Positions 38,531 to 48,895 of a DNA stretch of 64,000 nt are shown in pieces (positions within the stretch are counted from its first letter, which is position 1; each line of letters opens with the position of its first letter). Under the pieces are notes generated by a model, which searched no databases, had not been told where the DNA came from, and was given only the letters and a program-made list of their open reading frames with translations. The DNA comes from Clostridiaceae bacterium. Its GTDB lineage: Bacteria > Bacillota > Clostridia > DSM-8532. The stretch is from positions 1-64,000 of the forward strand of contig JAAYAD010000054.1 in the NCBI GenBank assembly GCA_012719545.1, given 5' to 3'. Both the position numbers and the translations under genes were made by a program.

Positions 38531-39670
38531 TTAGTGAACAATAGCCTTCTCAGTTTCCTTATCGAAGATATGGCATCTTGCCATGTCAAATATGAGGTTA
38601 ACATCTTCGCCGGCCTGGGTGGTAGACTTGGGACTTACGCGAGCGGTGAAGTTAACACCGTTGATTACCACATACAGGAAGGTTTCGGAACCTAAGCGCT
38701 CTGTTACTTCTACATTAGCTCTCAATGTAGTTGTAGCAGGGCTTACAACTCCGGTTTCCTCATCGTGGATATCTTCAGGACGGATACCAAGTACAACTTC
38801 CTTGCCGATATATCCTTCTTTTTCAAGAACTGCTGCCTTGTTGGCGGGAAGCTCAAGCTTGTTCTCATTGAACTTCAGGTAAACCTTGTCATTCTCCTTC
38901 TCAACAACAACGTTTACGAAGTTCATCTGAGGGCTGCCGATAAATCCGGCAACAAACAGATTGCAAGGCTCATCATAGAGCTTCTGAGGACTGTCAATCT
39001 GCTGGATGAAGCCGTCCTTCATAACTACTATTCTTGTACCCATTGTAAGAGCTTCGGTCTGGTCGTGGGTAACGTAGATGAAGGTTGTGTTAAGCTTCTG
39101 GTGAAGCTTGGAAATCTCAGTTCTCATCTGGACTCTGAGCTTTGCATCAAGGTTGGACAAAGGTTCGTCCATCAAGAATACCTTAGGCTCACGAACGATT
39201 GCGCGACCAAGTGCAACACGCTGTCTCTGTCCGCCAGAAAGTGCCTTGGGCTTTCTGTCAAGGAGGTGCTCAATGGAAAGAATCCTTGCAGCTTCATGAA
39301 CTCTTCTCTTTATTTCATCTTTCGGAGTTTTTCTGAGCTTAAGGCCGAACGCCATATTGTCAAATACTGTCATGTGAGGATATAACGCATAGTTCTGGAA
39401 TACCATTGCGATATCTCTGTCTTTGGGAGCTACATCGTTACAAAGCTTGTCCCCTATGTACAATTCTCCGGATGTAATTTCCTCAAGTCCGGCAATCATT
39501 CTGAGAGTTGTAGTTTTACCGCAACCAGACGGTCCTACCAAAATAATAAATTCTTTATCCTGGATTTCGATGTTAAAATCGCTAACTGCTGTTACTCCTC
39601 CGGCGTATGTCTTATAGACATTTTTAAGAACTACTCCAGCCATTAAATTTCCTCCTATTTTCCGATGCAA
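38531..39670 (-). CDS. ugpC: sugar ABC transporter ATP-binding protein (UgpC/MsmX/MalK type)
   Basis: VGPSGCGKTTTLRMIAGLEEITSG, ALSGGQRQRVALGRAIVREPKVFLMDEPLSNLDAKLR, C-terminal TOBE region; start likely MAGVVLKNVYK. Confidence 0.95.
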   Translation of the reverse strand: MHRKIGGNLMAGVVLKNVYKTYAGGVTAVSDFNIEIQDKEFIILVGPSGCGKTTTLRMIAGLEEITSGELYIGDKLCNDVAPKDRDIAMVFQNYALYPHMTVFDNMAFGLKLRKTPKDEIKRRVHEAARILSIEHLLDRKPKALSGGQRQRVALGRAIVREPKVFLMDEPLSNLDAKLRVQMRTEISKLHQKLNTTFIYVTHDQTEALTMGTRIVVMKDGFIQQIDSPQKLYDEPCNLFVAGFIGSPQMNFVNVVVEKENDKVYLKFNENKLELPANKAAVLEKEGYIGKEVVLGIRPEDIHDEETGVVSPATTTLRANVEVTERLGSETFLYVVINGVNFTARVSPKSTTQAGEDVNLIFDMARCHIFDKETEKAIVH

Positions 39671-39830
39671 AGCATCTTTTTTATATAACTACTGTAGCAC
39701 CTTATTTGTGAAATAAACTACTCTATTAATCACCAAAAATAAAAAAATCCTTTTGGCTACTTTGCATAAGCAAAAATACACAATTTTAAATTAAAATTTA
39801 TGATAAAAATCACGTCTTAAAAATCCAGCA

Positions 39831-39859
39831 TTGAATTCTTATGCATTTATGTGTATAAT
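39831..39859 (+). promoter_or_regulatory. sigma-A type promoter driving the argC-upstream RNA
   Basis: TTGAAT (39831-39836) - 17 nt - TATAAT (39854-39859). Confidence 0.75.
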
Positions 39860-39863
39860 TATT

Positions 39864-39972
39864 ACGCCAAGCAGGAAGTTTTCCTTGTATCGCCAAAACA
39901 ATGCTCCATCCAGCTGCAACATATATTTCAAGGCGTTTGCCCGCCTATGGATCCAAATACGGGCTATTTTTA
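39864..39972 (+). ncRNA. putative structured leader RNA/attenuator or sRNA upstream of argC
   Basis: Starts at predicted +1; ACGCC (39864-39868) pairs with GGCGT (39932-39936); internal AGGAA-gtt-TTCCT hairpin; ends in GCCCG-N16-CGGGC + TATTTTTAT terminator. Confidence 0.5.
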
Positions 39973-40094
39973 TATTATTGAATTAATATGCGTAACTATA
40001 AGACCGAATAAATTATTGTAAATATTTAATTTAATAATAATATTTGCAGGAGTATAATAGATGGGAAATAAAGCTAGTTCTACGGGAGGCAGCC

Positions 40095-41138
40095 ATGATT
40101 AAATTAGGAATTATCGGTTCAACGGGCTATGTAGGCGCAGAAATAGTCCGAATTCTGGCAGCAAGAAAAGATGTGGAAATTACAGTTGTCACATCGGAAA
40201 GCTTTACAGGAAAACCCTATTCTGAAGTCTATCCCTCTTTGCGCGGAATTTTTGATAAGACGTGCGAGGAAATGGATATTGATAGAATAGCCCATAAGGC
40301 AGATTATTTTATAACCGCTCTTCCTCATGGTGTTTCGGCAAAGATAGTAAATCAGCTTCTTTCCAAAGGAAAACGCGTGCTGGACCACAGCGCCGATTTC
40401 AGGTTCAGGGATGTTAAGGTATATGAGGAATGGTACAAGGTTGAGCATCCTGCAAAAGATTTGACAAAGGATGCAGTTTACGGGCTTCCTGAGCTTTACA
40501 GGGATAAAATAAAAGATGCCCGTCTTGTTGCAAATCCAGGCTGTTATCCCACATGTTCCATTTTAGGCATTGCTCCTGCCCTTTCAAACAAACTGGTGTC
40601 CGCAAAGGGTATAATAATCAATGCTGCATCGGGTGTGTCGGGTGCAGGAAGAAAAAGCGATCTTTCCTACTCCTTCTGTGAAACAGCTGAAAATTTCAAG
40701 GCATATGGAGTAAGCAGCCACCGCCATACCCCTGAAATTGAACAGGAATTATCTCAACTTTCCGGCGAGGAAGTCGTAATATCTTTTACTCCCCATCTTG
40801 CTCCAATGAAACGTGGCATGCTGGCTACAATATATATGGATCTTAATGATACGGGCTTACAGTTAGAGGAGATACATGCAGTATACCGCGAATTTTATAA
40901 AAATGAGCCCTTTGTAAGGATTCTTCCTGTTGGAAAGTTTCCTGAAACCAAATTTGTGGCAGGCTCCAACTTTGTTGATATAGGAATATCAGTTGACAAA
41001 AGACTCAACAGGCTTATTGTGGTATCGGCTCTGGACAATCTGGGCAAAGGCTCCGCAAGCCAGGCCATACAGGCCCTTAACATAATGGCAGGAATAGACG
41101 AAACCGAAGGTCTTATAAGGCCTGGGCTCTATATATGA
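40095..41138 (+). CDS. argC: N-acetyl-gamma-glutamyl-phosphate reductase
   Basis: IGIIGSTGYVGAEIVRIL, ANPGCYPTCSILGIAPAL, HRHTPEIEQEL, PHLAPMKRGMLATIY; ATG 40095 behind GGGAGG. Confidence 0.97.
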   Translation: MIKLGIIGSTGYVGAEIVRILAARKDVEITVVTSESFTGKPYSEVYPSLRGIFDKTCEEMDIDRIAHKADYFITALPHGVSAKIVNQLLSKGKRVLDHSADFRFRDVKVYEEWYKVEHPAKDLTKDAVYGLPELYRDKIKDARLVANPGCYPTCSILGIAPALSNKLVSAKGIIINAASGVSGAGRKSDLSYSFCETAENFKAYGVSSHRHTPEIEQELSQLSGEEVVISFTPHLAPMKRGMLATIYMDLNDTGLQLEEIHAVYREFYKNEPFVRILPVGKFPETKFVAGSNFVDIGISVDKRLNRLIVVSALDNLGKGSASQAIQALNIMAGIDETEGLIRPGLYI

Positions 41139-41239
41139 TCATTTTTAAACTTACAATCGTATTTTAAAATGTAATGTGCTAATATGAAAGATGCCGTGTT
41201 TAAATCAGCATCAGTAAGGCAGAAAGGTGAAAGAGGACA

Positions 41240-42151
41240 ATGTTTGATTATAGCGAAATAATTAAAAAAGCCGGAATTCTGGTAGAGGCCCTGCCCTATA
41301 TTCAGGCTCTGGCGGGCAAAACCGTTGTTATAAAATACGGCGGAAATGCCATGATAAATGATGAGCTCAAACACTCCGTCATGGAAGACATAACTCTATT
41401 AAAATATATAGGTCTTAATCCGGTGGTGGTTCACGGAGGCGGGCCTGATATTACCAAGGCACTTAAGAATTTCAATATTGAATCTGAGTTTATCAATGGC
41501 CTTAGAAAAACAGATGAAAAGACCATGGAAGTTGCCCAGATGGTTTTGGTGGGAAAGACCAACAAGGAAATTGTATCCCTTATAAACCAGAAGGGCGGCA
41601 AAGCCGTTGGAATATGCGGAATAGACGGAATGCTTATTGAATGCGAAAAGCATTATGAGACAATTGACGGAAAAAAAGTGGACCTAGGCTATGTGGGCGA
41701 GATAGTAAAAATCAATACCCATGTACTCGAAGTCCTCTCCAAAGATGAATATATACCGGTTGTGGCGCCCATAGGCACCGACAGTACCGGACAGAGCTAC
41801 AACATAAATGCCGATACCGTTGCTGCCGAACTTGCAATTGCGCTTAAAGCAGAAAAACTAATACTCCTTACCGATGTTGAAGGGGTAAAGGACTCAAGGA
41901 ATAAGGATAGCATAATTCACGCTATCACATGCGAAGAGGTTCACAGGCTTATTAAAGAAAATATAATAGTAGACGGTATGATACCGAAGGTTATGGGATG
42001 CGTTCATGCCCTTGAAAACGGCGTGGGAAGAGCGCATATTATAGACGGCCGAATACCTCACTGCATACTTCTTGAAATCTTCACCAACAAGGGTATTGGA
42101 ACAATGATTACCCAAAAAATCAAACCCTATTACGAAAATGAAAAACTATAA
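41240..42151 (+). CDS. argB: acetylglutamate kinase
   Basis: [76 protein letters not shown]. Confidence 0.97.
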   Translation: MFDYSEIIKKAGILVEALPYIQALAGKTVVIKYGGNAMINDELKHSVMEDITLLKYIGLNPVVVHGGGPDITKALKNFNIESEFINGLRKTDEKTMEVAQMVLVGKTNKEIVSLINQKGGKAVGICGIDGMLIECEKHYETIDGKKVDLGYVGEIVKINTHVLEVLSKDEYIPVVAPIGTDSTGQSYNINADTVAAELAIALKAEKLILLTDVEGVKDSRNKDSIIHAITCEEVHRLIKENIIVDGMIPKVMGCVHALENGVGRAHIIDGRIPHCILLEIFTNKGIGTMITQKIKPYYENEKL

Positions 42152-42275
42152 ATCCAATGTTTACATTACCGGTGCCTTGGCTTATAATAACCAATAATGG
42201 AATTTGGTGCGTCAGGCACCGGACTTTTGTAATTTGAAGGGTTTTGCCCAATCTTACAAGAAGGCGTGTACGTTT

Positions 42276-43967
42276 ATGGAAGAGACAGGAAAGGTGCAGA
42301 AGAATTTTATTGAGGAAATTATTGAAGAAGATTTAAGAACAGGCCGGATAAAGGAGGTTCACACACGTTTCCCTCCCGAGCCAAACGGTTATTTGCATAT
42401 TGGCCACACCAAGGCTATGTGCATTGACTTCGGCATGGCATTAAAATATGGCGGCAAATGCAACCTCCGCTTTGATGATACCAATCCGACCAAAGAAGAT
42501 GTTGAATATGTAGATGCCATCATTGAAGACATAAAGTGGATGGGATACGATTTTGGGGACCGCCTGTATTACGGCTCAGATTACAGTGACCAGATCTTTG
42601 AGTATGCCGTAAAACTTATAAAGAAGGGTCTGGCATACGTTGATGATCTTAGTCAGGAAGAGATTCGCGAATACCGCGGAACCCTGACCGAGCCGGGCAA
42701 GGAAAGCCCATACCGCAACAGGTCCATTGAGGAAAACCTTGACCTTTTCATGAGAATGAAAAACGGTGAATTCGATACCGGTGAAAAGGTTTTAAGGGCA
42801 AAGATTGACATGGCCTCTCCCAACATTAACATGAGGGACCCGGTTATCTACCGCATAAAGAAGGAGCGCCACCATCGTACCGGGGATAAATGGTGCATAT
42901 ATCCCATGTACGACTTTGCTCATCCATTGCAGGACGCAATCGAGGGTATCACCCATTCCCTGTGTTCCATTGAATATGCCGATCACCGTCCTCTGTACGA
43001 ATGGGTGCTGGAGAAGCTTGAAATCGAGAATCCGCCCCGCCAGTATGAGTTTGCGAGGCTCAACATTAATTACACCGTAATGAGCAAGCGCAAGCTGCGC
43101 GAACTGGTTGAAAAGCAGTATGTATCAGGATGGGATGACCCGAGAATGCCTACGCTTTGCGCATTAAGGCGCCGGGGATTTACTCCTGAAGCCATAAAGA
43201 ATTTTATCGAACTGGTGGGCGTATCAAGGACCAACAGCGTTGCCGACTGGGGTCTTTTGGAGCACTGCGTCCGTGAGCACTTAAATAAAATCTGCGACAG
43301 GGTTATGGCGGTATTGAATCCGTTGAAGGTTGTCATTGAGAATTACCCTGATGACCTTGAAGAAGAGTTTAATGTAGAAAATAACCCTGAAATGCCTGAG
43401 AGAGGTACAAGAAAAGTGCCCTTCTCAAAGGAAATCTATATTGAGCGGGACGACTTCATGGTTAATCCTCCCCCCAAGTATTTCCGCTTAAAGCCCGATG
43501 GCGAAGTAAGGCTAAAAAATGCTTACTTCATTAAATGTACTGGCTATGAAACTGATGAAAACGGAAATGTTACTTTGGTCAAAGCCGTATATGACCCGGC
43601 ATCCAGGGGCGGAGAATCACCCGACGGACGCAAAGTTAAGGGAACTATCCACTGGGTATCTGCAAAGCATGCCATTGACGCTGAAGTAAGGCTATACGAC
43701 ATGCTCTTCAAAGTGGAAAATCCCGATGACGTTCCTGAGGGAGGAGATTACAAGGATAATCTCAACCCCAATTCACTTACAGTTCTTAAAAACTGCAAGC
43801 TGGAGCCTGTTCTTAAGGACGCAAAACCCGGTGACAGATTCCAGTTCCTGCGCATGGGATATTTCTGCGTAGACAATAAGGATTCAAAGCCCGGAGCTCT
43901 TGTTTTCAACAGAACAGTGGGCTTAAAGGATACCTGGGCAAAGATTGCTTCAAAAAATCAAGCATAA
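42276..43967 (+). CDS. glnS: glutaminyl-tRNA synthetase
   Basis: [24 protein letters not shown] (HIGH), [12 protein letters not shown] (KMSKS-type); ATG 42276. Confidence 0.97.
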   Translation: MEETGKVQKNFIEEIIEEDLRTGRIKEVHTRFPPEPNGYLHIGHTKAMCIDFGMALKYGGKCNLRFDDTNPTKEDVEYVDAIIEDIKWMGYDFGDRLYYGSDYSDQIFEYAVKLIKKGLAYVDDLSQEEIREYRGTLTEPGKESPYRNRSIEENLDLFMRMKNGEFDTGEKVLRAKIDMASPNINMRDPVIYRIKKERHHRTGDKWCIYPMYDFAHPLQDAIEGITHSLCSIEYADHRPLYEWVLEKLEIENPPRQYEFARLNINYTVMSKRKLRELVEKQYVSGWDDPRMPTLCALRRRGFTPEAIKNFIELVGVSRTNSVADWGLLEHCVREHLNKICDRVMAVLNPLKVVIENYPDDLEEEFNVENNPEMPERGTRKVPFSKEIYIERDDFMVNPPPKYFRLKPDGEVRLKNAYFIKCTGYETDENGNVTLVKAVYDPASRGGESPDGRKVKGTIHWVSAKHAIDAEVRLYDMLFKVENPDDVPEGGDYKDNLNPNSLTVLKNCKLEPVLKDAKPGDRFQFLRMGYFCVDNKDSKPGALVFNRTVGLKDTWAKIASKNQA

Positions 43968-44001
43968 AAAGTAAAAAAACATTAAGTTTAATAAAAATAA
44001 C

Positions 44002-44037
44002 AAGAGGTAAGTTATAAGTAGACTTACCTCTTTTTTA
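44002..44037 (+). terminator. intrinsic terminator of glnS
   Basis: AGAGGTAAG-ttataagtaga-CTTACCTCTTTTTT. Confidence 0.85.
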
Positions 44038-44192
44038 TGCTTCTTAATGCTTATAAACCCGCAAAAAAGCAAGAAGCAGTCTGTTAAGATAAATTAATAG
44101 CTTCTGGTACTTTGAGGTATGTCTGGTTAATATTTATCCACTGTGGATACATTAATTATGACCCACAATCTACTTTAAAAGGGGGTAGAAAT

Positions 44193-45149
44193 ATGAACCT
44201 TCGCGATATTCATAAAGCCGTAATAATAGGTGCAGGTTTTGTAGGCTCCACAACAGCCTATACCCTCATGTTAAGCGGCCTTTTTTCAGAGCTTGTAATA
44301 ATAGACATAAATGAGACCAAGGCAAAAGGGGAAGTCATGGATCTTAACCACGGAATCCCCTTTGCAAAGCCTGTAAAGATTTATCAGGGAACATATGCCG
44401 ACTGCAAGAATGCAGATTTGATAATTATATCTGCAGGCGCCAACCAGAAAGAAGGGGAAACCCGCATAGACCTTGTCAACAAAAACACCGTAATCTTTAA
44501 AAGCATTATCTCCCAGGTAGTAAAATACACTAATCCGGAAGATTCAATTATCCTTGTTGTGACAAATCCGGTGGATATACTGACATATGTTACATGGAAG
44601 CTTTCGGATTTTCCAAGCAACAGGGTTATTGGCTCAGGTACTGTTCTGGATACGGCCCGTTTCAGGTATTTAATTGGCGAGCATGTGGGAGTAGATCCCC
44701 GAAATGTCCATGGATATATACTGGGAGAGCACGGTGACAGTGAGCTTGCTGCCTGGAGCCTTACAAATATTGCAGGCATGACCATGAATGATTACTGCAA
44801 ATCCTGCGGCGGATGCAAGGATAGCCTCAATATGGCCAAAATATTCGAGGATGTCAAAAACGCCGCATATGAAATAATTAAGGCCAAGGGAGCCACATAT
44901 TATGCAGTTGCCCTTGCGGTTCAGCGCATAAGTGAGGCAATAATGCGGGACGAACATTCTATACTGACTGTTTCAAGCGTTATGGACGGTCAATACGGCC
45001 TTAAAGACGTATCTATAAGTGTTCCAACCCTTGTGGACAGGCAGGGCATCAGCAAGGTTATAGAAGTGCAGCTTTCACCTCAGGAAATGGAGCTTCTTAA
45101 CAAATCGGCAGACACTTTAAAAAGCGTTATAAAGCAGTTAAAGCTCTGA
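44193..45149 (+). CDS. ldh: L-lactate dehydrogenase
   Basis: [68 protein letters not shown]. Confidence 0.96.
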   Translation: MNLRDIHKAVIIGAGFVGSTTAYTLMLSGLFSELVIIDINETKAKGEVMDLNHGIPFAKPVKIYQGTYADCKNADLIIISAGANQKEGETRIDLVNKNTVIFKSIISQVVKYTNPEDSIILVVTNPVDILTYVTWKLSDFPSNRVIGSGTVLDTARFRYLIGEHVGVDPRNVHGYILGEHGDSELAAWSLTNIAGMTMNDYCKSCGGCKDSLNMAKIFEDVKNAAYEIIKAKGATYYAVALAVQRISEAIMRDEHSILTVSSVMDGQYGLKDVSISVPTLVDRQGISKVIEVQLSPQEMELLNKSADTLKSVIKQLKL

Positions 45150-45205
45150 AATAAAAGAATGTAAAATCATTTGCCGGAAGCACTCAAATCAATTTTCGGC
45201 ATGAA

Positions 45206-45240
45206 AAACAGGCAAACCCAACCTACGGGCTTGCCTGTTA
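45206..45240 (+). terminator. intrinsic terminator of ldh
   Basis: AACAGGCAAacccaacctacgggcTTGCCTGTT followed by ATATTTAT. Confidence 0.65.
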
Positions 45241-45282
45241 TATTTATCCCCATTATTGTTATCAATTTAAGTATTAGAGCCA

Positions 45283-45561
45283 TTACTTGTTTATGTCTAC
45301 GAAGACCTTTTCTCCATCCTTAACCATACCCAGCTTCTCACGGGCTATTTTCTCAATGCTCTCATCGCTTGAGATTTCTTCCTTCTGCTTTAAAAGCTCC
45401 TGCTTTTTCTCTTTTTCTTTTTCTATCTTCCGCTCAATTTCACTGATTTTTAAATTGAGCATATAGAGCTGGTTTGATTGTGAATGGTAAGCAAAAGCAC
45501 CATAAAGGAATATGGCTGCCAACAGAGGTGTTACCCACCAACCTTTTTTTGTCTTCCGCAC
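45283..45561 (-). CDS. divIC: septum formation initiator (DivIC/FtsB family)
   Basis: N-terminal TM, coiled coil and EKIAREKLGMVKDGEKVFVDI. Confidence 0.9.
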   Translation of the reverse strand: MRKTKKGWWVTPLLAAIFLYGAFAYHSQSNQLYMLNLKISEIERKIEKEKEKKQELLKQKEEISSDESIEKIAREKLGMVKDGEKVFVDINK

Positions 45562-45679
45562 AAGTACCAGGCCCTTCCTTTTTTTCTTTAGTAAAAATAG
45601 CTTTTTTGTTATTATATCATTTTCCCATAAAATGCAACAGAGTCTTTAGACCTATCTGTCCCACATTATTTAAATTGGT

Positions 45680-46156
45680 TTACTTCTTAACAAAGGCATT
45701 TCTGAGCCGGATAAAGCTGACCCTTGCCCTGTATCCTTCAAGGGCTATCCTGTTTTTGGCTTTACCCGTAATTTTGCGCAGTTTGATCATAAATACATGG
45801 AATATAGGCCTTAGAAATTTCAGAATTTCTTTAAAAGGCCACAAAAGAATTCTTATTATGGTTGTAAGAAGCCATAATGTGGGTTTGCTTAAAATGCTCC
45901 AGTAGGATATGGCTCCCAGTACAGCACCTGCAAAAAAATACGGCCTTGTTTCACCGCTGCTTAGGATATAGGAGGACAAAAACAGAATTACAGCTGCGCA
46001 TATCCAGAACAGGCAGTCCTCAATATTGACCAAAAGCGGCCTTGTTTTCCAGAAACGTCTTTTTAGCCGGAAAAGGTCATATAAAAAGGCCAAAATAACG
46101 CCGGCTGCTCCTGCTCCTCCAAAAACCGTCAATTCATACGCTACATTATTATGCAT
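45680..46156 (-). CDS. yabQ: spore cortex biosynthesis protein YabQ
   Basis: Multi-TM: AAGVILAFLYDLFRLKRRFWKTRPLLVNIEDCLFWICAAVILF; genomic position. Confidence 0.9.
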   Translation of the reverse strand: MHNNVAYELTVFGGAGAAGVILAFLYDLFRLKRRFWKTRPLLVNIEDCLFWICAAVILFLSSYILSSGETRPYFFAGAVLGAISYWSILSKPTLWLLTTIIRILLWPFKEILKFLRPIFHVFMIKLRKITGKAKNRIALEGYRARVSFIRLRNAFVKK

Positions 46157-46169
46157 AGCCTAAGCCTCT

Positions 46170-46460
46170 CTATCTAAAAAATCCCGAAAAGAAGCCCCCT
46201 TTTCTTTGCGGTGCAACATTATCCATGTATTCAAATGCGCCTATATCTCCCTCCACATCTATTTCTGCAGTTTCCACATTAAGCTTGTTTATATGCATTC
46301 CGTTTCCCCTGACCACCAGAATACCCAATTCGGTATCAAGGACGATGCACTCCTCATTAAAGCTCTCCACATGATTTACTCCGGATATTAACAGGCGTCG
46401 TCTGTCTTTTAGGATAATATTTTGCGCGCGCTGTTCAAGACCCTTGCGTTCATCAGCCAT
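46170..46460 (-). CDS. yabP: sporulation protein YabP
   Basis: IILKDRRRLLISGVNHVESFNEECIVLDTELGILVVRGNGMHINKLNVETAEIDVEG. Confidence 0.93.
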   Translation of the reverse strand: MADERKGLEQRAQNIILKDRRRLLISGVNHVESFNEECIVLDTELGILVVRGNGMHINKLNVETAEIDVEGDIGAFEYMDNVAPQRKGGFFSGFFR

Positions 46461-46628
46461 AACAGCACCTCCCATAAGCTTATGTGAACATAGGACAAAT
46501 GTTCCGTCCATTGATTCTATGCACAAGCCTTTATACTTATGACCGCAAGGTAAGGGCTATTTTAATGCGTTCTGACATATCAAACGAACCAACTTAATTT
46601 ATCCTGGTTTAAATATATTCCGACATTA

Positions 46629-46661
46629 TAAAAAAATAAAACTCCTGTTTTACAGGAGTTC
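46629..46661 (-). terminator. terminator overlapping the rqcP 3' end
   Basis: Minus strand AACTCCTGTA-aa-ACAGGAGTTTTATTTTTTT. Confidence 0.65.
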
Positions 46662-46889
46662 ATACATTTCAGCTATATCTTCCTTTTTGACATGCTCGGA
46701 AATTTTCAGTACCTTAAACCTGGTAGTATTCTGACCAAAACGTATTTCCACAATATCTCCCACTTTGACCTCGCTTCCCGGTTTTGCAATCTTGCCATTT
46801 ATGGTTACTCTCTCATTGGAGCAGGCCTCATTTGCCAATGTTCTTCTCTTAATTATTCTGCTTACCTTCAAAAATTTATCTATACGCAT
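46650..46889 (-). CDS. rqcP: S4-domain RNA-binding protein (RqcP/YabO)
   Basis: MRIDKFLKVSRIIKRRTLANEACSNERVTINGKIAKPGSEVKVGDIVEI. Confidence 0.93.
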   Translation of the reverse strand: MRIDKFLKVSRIIKRRTLANEACSNERVTINGKIAKPGSEVKVGDIVEIRFGQNTTRFKVLKISEHVKKEDIAEMYELL

Positions 46890-46900
46890 ATTTTCACCCC

Positions 46901-47695
46901 TTAACCCTCCTTTTCAAGGCTCTTGGCCTCATCCCAGAGGGCATCCATCTCATTTAATGTCATCTCATTTAAGTTCTTTCCCTGTTCCCTTGCCTTGGTT
47001 TCCACATATTCAAAGCGCCTTATGAATTTATTTACGGTGGCAGTAAGAGCAAGCTCGGGCTGAACTTTCAAAAACCTTGCCACATTAACTACGGCAAAAA
47101 GAAGGTCGCCAATTTCTTCTTCAATATATGCCGGATCCCCTTGCTTATAGGCCTGGCTGAGCTCATTGGTCTCCTCAAGGATTTTCTTGAAGGCATCCTC
47201 AGTATTGTCCCAGTCAAAGCCTACCTGAGCAGCCTTCTGCTGCACCTTAAAGCTTCTCATAAGGGCAGGAAGATTGGACGGAACATCCTTAAGAACCTGA
47301 GTCTGTGTTTTATGTCCTTTCTCGCTCTTTTTTACCTCTTCCCATATTTTCATTACATCATCTGAATTTTGTGCTTCTTCATCGCCAAAAACATGCCTGT
47401 GCCTGCTTACCATTTTTTTGCATACGCCGTCTATGACATCATCCATGTCGAAGGTGCCGGCCTCTTTTGCTATCTGGGCATGGAATACAACCTGAAGAAG
47501 AAGGTCTCCCAATTCGTCCTTAAGTTTATCGGGATTTTCCTCATCTATTGCCTCGAGAACTTCATATGATTCTTCTATTAAGTAACGCTTAAGGGATTTA
47601 TGATCCTGCTCCCTGTCCCAGGGGCATCCGTCAGGCGCCCTAAGCCTCGTCATTATGTCAAGCAAATCCTTAAATGAATAACGCTTGTCTTCCAT
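46901..47695 (-). CDS. mazG: nucleoside triphosphate pyrophosphohydrolase MazG
   Basis: MTRLRAPDGCPWDREQDHKSLKRYLIEESYEVLEAIDEENPDKLKDELGDLLLQVVFHAQIA. Confidence 0.96.
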   Translation of the reverse strand: MEDKRYSFKDLLDIMTRLRAPDGCPWDREQDHKSLKRYLIEESYEVLEAIDEENPDKLKDELGDLLLQVVFHAQIAKEAGTFDMDDVIDGVCKKMVSRHRHVFGDEEAQNSDDVMKIWEEVKKSEKGHKTQTQVLKDVPSNLPALMRSFKVQQKAAQVGFDWDNTEDAFKKILEETNELSQAYKQGDPAYIEEEIGDLLFAVVNVARFLKVQPELALTATVNKFIRRFEYVETKAREQGKNLNEMTLNEMDALWDEAKSLEKEG

Positions 47696-47741
47696 TTATC
47701 CTTCCGGGCTATTTAGCCCCTCTCCTTTCTTTATTATGTAT

Positions 47742-48515
47742 TTACCGTTTCAGATCACATGGTCCGCTTAATTTTTCAATGCTCCTTGGCACCGCATCCC
47801 TTGAGTTTTTCCAGTCGGCATTCTGGTTTCGGTAGTCAAACATTTTGGTAAAATGATTGACGTCTTCCTGAACCCTTTTTAGAGCCTTAAGCTCCAATGG
47901 AACAATATCATCTATAAATTCTGTCATGCTAGAAGCCGAAAGGGCCTTTGGAGCCTTTTTAAGGAGCATTTTAAAGTGCTTTAAGCAAAATCCCTTGGAG
48001 TTTATAAACTTCTTTTTAAACTCCGGCTCTTTTGAATAAAGATAAAGTGTATTTTCAATTAGCTTGTCCAGATTGTGTTCAATCTTATCGCAAACAGCGC
48101 AGGTCTTTTCAAGGGATTCCAGCTTTTCAACCAGCTGGTCTATTGCTTTTCCATCCTGTTTCATTCCGAAAAAGGCATTTTTAAAAGCCTTGAGAGGTCC
48201 TTTGTTTTCATCCCCTGAACTTAATCCATAGCCTTTGAAAATATCTTCAATTTCCTTTATTTGCTCCACCATGTGGGTGTCAATGACCAGAGCAAGAGGC
48301 AGCCTGTTCTTTTCAAAATTATAGAGCTTTGCAAAGTGATTGGCGCAGAAGCCCTTTTTGTTTGTTTCTATTCTGTTGTCCGGCTCCATCATTGCAGGCC
48401 CAATGGCGTATTCCAGTGCATCGTTTTCAAGCTTTCTTTCGCAAATGCAGATTGGGCACTCAGAATCCTTATCAAAGGCCTCGTTTATAGGAATGGTGTA
48501 TATTCTCTCTTTCAT
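47742..48515 (-). CDS. DUF6062-type Cys-containing hypothetical protein
   Basis: CPICICERKLENDALEYAIGPAMMEPDNRIETNKKGFCANHFAKLY and second CAVCDKIEH...GFCLKHF module. Confidence 0.7.
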   Translation of the reverse strand: MKERIYTIPINEAFDKDSECPICICERKLENDALEYAIGPAMMEPDNRIETNKKGFCANHFAKLYNFEKNRLPLALVIDTHMVEQIKEIEDIFKGYGLSSGDENKGPLKAFKNAFFGMKQDGKAIDQLVEKLESLEKTCAVCDKIEHNLDKLIENTLYLYSKEPEFKKKFINSKGFCLKHFKMLLKKAPKALSASSMTEFIDDIVPLELKALKRVQEDVNHFTKMFDYRNQNADWKNSRDAVPRSIEKLSGPCDLKR

Positions 48516-48631
48516 CGTGAAAAGCTCCTGAATGCTGATATTTCAATACCCAACGAATATAGGATATCACAGTTGGAAAAAATTAATCAAGGAATCTGTC
48601 ATTGTTTGTCGTCATTTTTTTAAAAAAACAC

Positions 48632-48660
48632 TTGACGACTGCGTCTGACTCTGCTATTAT
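48632..48660 (+). promoter_or_regulatory. promoter of the tRNA-Met/tRNA-Glu unit
   Basis: TTGACG (48632-48637) - 17 nt - TATTAT (48655-48660). Confidence 0.7.
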
Positions 48661-48700
48661 GTAATAGCGTCACACGGAACCGCGACGCGAAAACAGATAC

Positions 48701-48777
48701 GGCGGCGTAGCTCAGATGGCTAGAGCATGCGGTTCATACCCGCAGTGTCGTTGGTTCGATTCCGACCGCCGCTACCA
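48701..48777 (+). tRNA. tRNA-Met (CAT), elongator type
   Basis: GGCGGCG acceptor, TGCGG-ttCATac-CCGCA anticodon arm, GTTGGTTCGATTCCGAC T-arm, encoded CCA. Confidence 0.95.
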
Positions 48778-48785
48778 TGATAAAC

Positions 48786-48860
48786 GGCCCCATGGTCAAG
48801 CGGTTAAGACACAGCCCTTTCACGGCTGTAACAGGGGTTCGAGTCCCCTTGGGGTCACCA
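48786..48860 (+). tRNA. tRNA-Glu (TTC)
   Basis: GGCCCCA acceptor, CAGCC-ctTTCac-GGCTG anticodon arm, GGGGTTCGAGTCCCC T-arm, encoded CCA. Confidence 0.95.
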
Positions 48861-48864
48861 GATA

Positions 48865-48895
48865 ACGAACCGGTAATTTACCGGTTCGTTTTTTA
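48865..48895 (+). terminator. terminator of the tRNA unit
   Basis: AACGAACCGGTAA-ttta-CCGGTTCGTTTTTT. Confidence 0.85.

Noticed and set aside
38765-39385. 206-aa plus-strand ORF opposite the ABC ATPase gene
   Set aside because: Antisense shadow of a well-supported coding gene; no family-like motifs and no RBS logic.
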